Below, piece after piece: positions 61,301 to 64,000 of a stretch of DNA of 64,000 nucleotides. The stretch is from contig NC_044574.1 of NCBI RefSeq assembly GCF_901933205.1, positions 6,966,733-7,030,732 on the forward strand, written 5' to 3'. Both the position numbers and the translations under genes were made by a program. This DNA comes from Camarhynchus parvulus (Eukaryota; Chordata; Aves; Passeriformes; Thraupidae). Positions within the stretch are counted from its first letter, which is position 1, and the number at the start of each line of letters is the position of its first letter. A model generated the notes under the pieces. It was not told the DNA's origin. It saw only the letters and a program-made list of their open reading frames with translations, and ran no database searches.

Positions 61301-64000
61301 TCTATGTCCCAGTAGCAATACACAGATATATCTCCATGAATGTATCTCTCAATATGCAAACATATGTCACAAATCCAAACATTTGAATTATGGGGGGCAT
61401 ATTTAGAAGCAAAAGAATATTTACCTAATTCTTATAACTTTTTCCTGGCTATGCTCTCTTTTCCTTCCCAAAACAGGGCCTCTTCCTTGCAAAATAGTTT
61501 ACATAGGTAAAGCCAAAAAAATAAACCTCTGAGAAACTCTTTCCCACTTCCAAATCTTCCCTCCACTTGCGCCGAACACCTCAGCTAGGAAAATCCATTC
61601 CCAGTCTAATAAAAATCATTCTTCATAATGACAGCTCCTGACAGCTCCTCCCTGTTCCATTAAACATTCAGGTTGTAGAGACCATAAATCCCTGTATTTA
61701 TCTCTGTCCCATCTCTGCATTGTGTTGAAGTTGGAGTGTCCCTGTGAGTGGCAGCAGGCACAAACGCCAATATTCACAGTTTCAGGTGGCTGGCATGCCT
61801 GGCTGCCCAGCAGAGGCTGGGCTGGAGCACAGTGACCATTTGTCTGTGCTTTCCAGCTGCCTGAAAATCTGCTACACTCATGCCCAGAGTGGTAGGGTTG
61901 GCAAGAGTGCAGTGGTGAAATTCTCAGAAAAGCCTGATGGTTTCTGTTGAACTCACTTGCCTTGTTTAAAAGCTGCATTTGCTGGGGTCATCTGAGGATG
62001 AGGGTGACTGGGATTTTTTTTTTTTCCCTGGGGTCCCACTTGGTTTAGCGTCTTTCCATGCAAATCTTAGCATTTCCAAGCTACTTACCAAAATTCCATA
62101 GGCTTGCAGAGACTGTGCACTACACACACCTTGGGGAGATGGATGTTAGTTTTTGACAGAATTCCAGGAAAAGTTAAAGAGGTGACTGAAGCTGGGTTAT
62201 TTGATCCAGCTCATATGTAGGTAGCAGGCCAGCTTAGGTAAACATATATATAATATAAACAAGGTATATTTACCTCTTAGACTGCTCAAATAACTAGAGC
62301 AGTCTAAGAGGTAAATGTTGGGACGACATGGGAAAGGATTTCATCAGCCCAAAACTAATAAAAACAGGGATGGAAACACAAGACTTAGGAACTAGAGAGT
62401 GGAGAAATATCTAATTTCAGGCACTCTGGTATAAAGGTGAAACTGCCTTGCTAATGTGCACTTTGGCATAAGCCAGTTCTGCCATCAGAGCCTGCCCTTG
62501 GGGGATGCCTTTATCACCTGCTTTTGCTCTTCTCCACCCCTAACAAACTAGTGATTGTGCTGGTGCAAGGGAGGGTGAGGCAAAACCCTGTATTTTTTTC
62601 ATTTTCAAGAATGGACTTACAGAAGGAAAAAATATAGTTCTTCTTTTAAATTACAAAAGGGCAAACTTCATCCATGTGGTTTAATTCAGTTTCACATGCA
62701 ATAACCTTTCAAATGGTGCTTGAAAGTCAAGTCAAATTTCAATATAAATGATATTGTCAGGTTAACATTAACGTATGAGACACTGCCCTTTATGTTTTTC
62801 TATCATCTCTTTGAATGTGTTGAACAGTAATTTTAATAGAATCATAAAAATCTTCAATTTCCTCTGTAGATTTAACCAATGGCAAGAGCAGTAAAAGAGT
62901 TATGCTTTTGTCTCGTTTGTAAGGTTTGTGATTGTTTTAACATCTCCATTCTTGCAGACCTTGTGTACATAGAGCCTAAGCCTGTAACCTCTTTGCTTAG
63001 AAATACCATCCCAGGAAGAACCATTCAAATTCTTTTGTCCTTTTTTTGCTTCTTCCAGCAGGGAGGTTAGAACTGGAAGCTACAAGCATGGAAAAAAAAA
63101 GTATGGAAATATCCAGACACCAATGTGTCTCATAATTTGGCTTCAGTGAATATTCAGAACTGTGAATTAAACAAAATTAAACAAGGGCACTGGAAAGTTA
63201 TTTAAATATGCATCAGATGCAGAAATTGAAGCCTGCAAAGTAATTTCTTAGGAAACATTCCAGTGACAGAAAACAGTGGGCAGAGCAAAGATACAATCAC
63301 AGTTTAAGCTGCAGCCTTTCAAAGTCTCTGTTGCTGCAGGAGAGGAAACTTGTCACCACAAGCACTGCTGGCACAAAGAGGGTGCAGGAAGGCTGAAGTG
63401 CCACCCCAACTTTGGTGGCCACAGCAGCCCATCCCCAGTTCAACCCCTTCATGCTGGTGCCAGCAACTATGCAAAGGGGTAACAATCAGACCAGAGGTAC
63501 CTTGATTAGCATTTAAAAACTCACAGTTTTGGGGTTTTTTTCAATTAAAAATAATGGTAGGGTTTTGGGGGATTTTTGCCTTGACATCTCTGGTGAAAAA
63601 CCTTCATCAAAAGCTCCTCTGGTGTTTCCTAAAGAAAAAATATTGGTTTGGCCACGTGAAAAGGCAAAATGAAATATTGCATCCCACCCCAATATTTCCA
63701 GGGCATCATTTCAGGGGTAGAAGTGGCAATTTGCTGCTTTTATGAATATTTGCCTAAATTTGGCCAAAACAGCCATGTCAACTTACAGAGTGATACTTAC
63801 AGCGAACTTGTTAAGGTGTAAAAGTACAACTTCCAAAAAGCTGTGGAGCTCCACTTCCAGTCTGTAGGCACAGAACTGGAGTTAGTCAGGCTTCCAGGGC
63901 TAGATATTGCAAACTGCCCTCAGAAATGGGTTATGGGCACAGCTTTCACAGCATCACAGGACAAGTCTTCCCTGGATGAGAGAGAAGACTCTCCTTTTTT
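61301..64000. other. Unique DNA with a 20-bp hairpin; no gene seen
   Basis: The stretch to the end of the window shows no CR1, LTR or convincing exon. The perfect hairpin at 62268-62316 is listed separately. The 120-codon minus-strand frame at 61616-61978 is Cys/His-containing but shows no regular zinc-finger spacing. A moderately GC-rich patch at 63310-63480 is open in short frames on both strands without recognisable content. Confidence 0.55.
62268..62316. repeat. Perfect 20-bp inverted repeat, 9-base loop
   Basis: The arm ATTTACCTCTTAGACTGCTC (62268-62287) is matched exactly by its reverse complement at 62297-62316, with loop AAATAACTA. Pairing stops at both outer flanks. No target-site duplication or transposon terminal motif is seen. 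Confidence 0.95.

Noticed and set aside
62268..62316. MicroRNA precursor or bacterial-type terminator
   Set aside because: The stem is 20 bp with unpaired flanks, and a bacterial-type terminator makes no sense in this genomic context.
1..64000. tRNA, rRNA, snRNA, CRISPR array or prokaryotic operon
   Set aside because: I looked for A/B-box-like GGTTCRAATCC words, U6-like starts, regularly spaced repeats and ordered long frames, and saw none.

Overview
The window looks like vertebrate nuclear DNA from a bird. It is AT-rich (by eye below 40% GC) and CpG-poor. Its recognisable interspersed repeats are almost all CR1 LINEs, the dominant retrotransposon family of birds and other sauropsids. The best-preserved CR1 tail (39238-39855) resembles a family I associate with songbirds, but I cannot fix the species. 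I see no bacterial, phage, plasmid, CRISPR, rRNA or tRNA signature.

No protein-coding gene can be called with confidence. Almost every open frame is short, lacks a recognisable domain and fits chance in AT-rich DNA. The window is best read as a gene desert or part of a very long intron. Two places show exon-like grammar without a recognisable product. One is an open frame at 681-1259 with a strong internal splice acceptor, a stop and downstream AATAAA motifs. The other is a 163-bp acceptor-to-donor segment at 12151-12313 with locally raised CpG. Both are weak candidates.

Layout: 1-4.7 kb unique DNA with the first candidate exon; 4754-4850 CR1 tail (minus); 4.9-14.8 kb unique DNA with a (GTTTG)n microsatellite at 9336 and the second candidate exon; 14772-15285 CR1 (plus); 17.9 kb possible ancient CR1; 19717-20900 a composite CR1 (minus) in which an ORF1 esterase-like remnant abuts the 3' end with nearly all of ORF2 missing; 21-30 kb unique DNA; 30008-30145 CR1 tail (minus); 33681-33935 CR1 (plus); 36241 a 19-bp perfect hairpin; 39238-39855 GC-rich CR1 (plus); 40-54 kb unique DNA with possible MIR remnants; 54284-54690 probable old CR1 (minus); 59770-60195 a CpG-enriched patch with bicoid-type homeobox motifs, the best regulatory candidate; 61221-61300 CR1 tail (minus); 62268 a 20-bp perfect hairpin; then unique DNA to the end.

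The most unusual recurring signal is a set of perfect, short-loop inverted repeats (stems of 10-20 bp) and nearby short direct duplications, best explained by replication template switching or slippage. I did not find a convincing new multi-gene system. All repeat calls rest on remembered family consensus features and were not computed.
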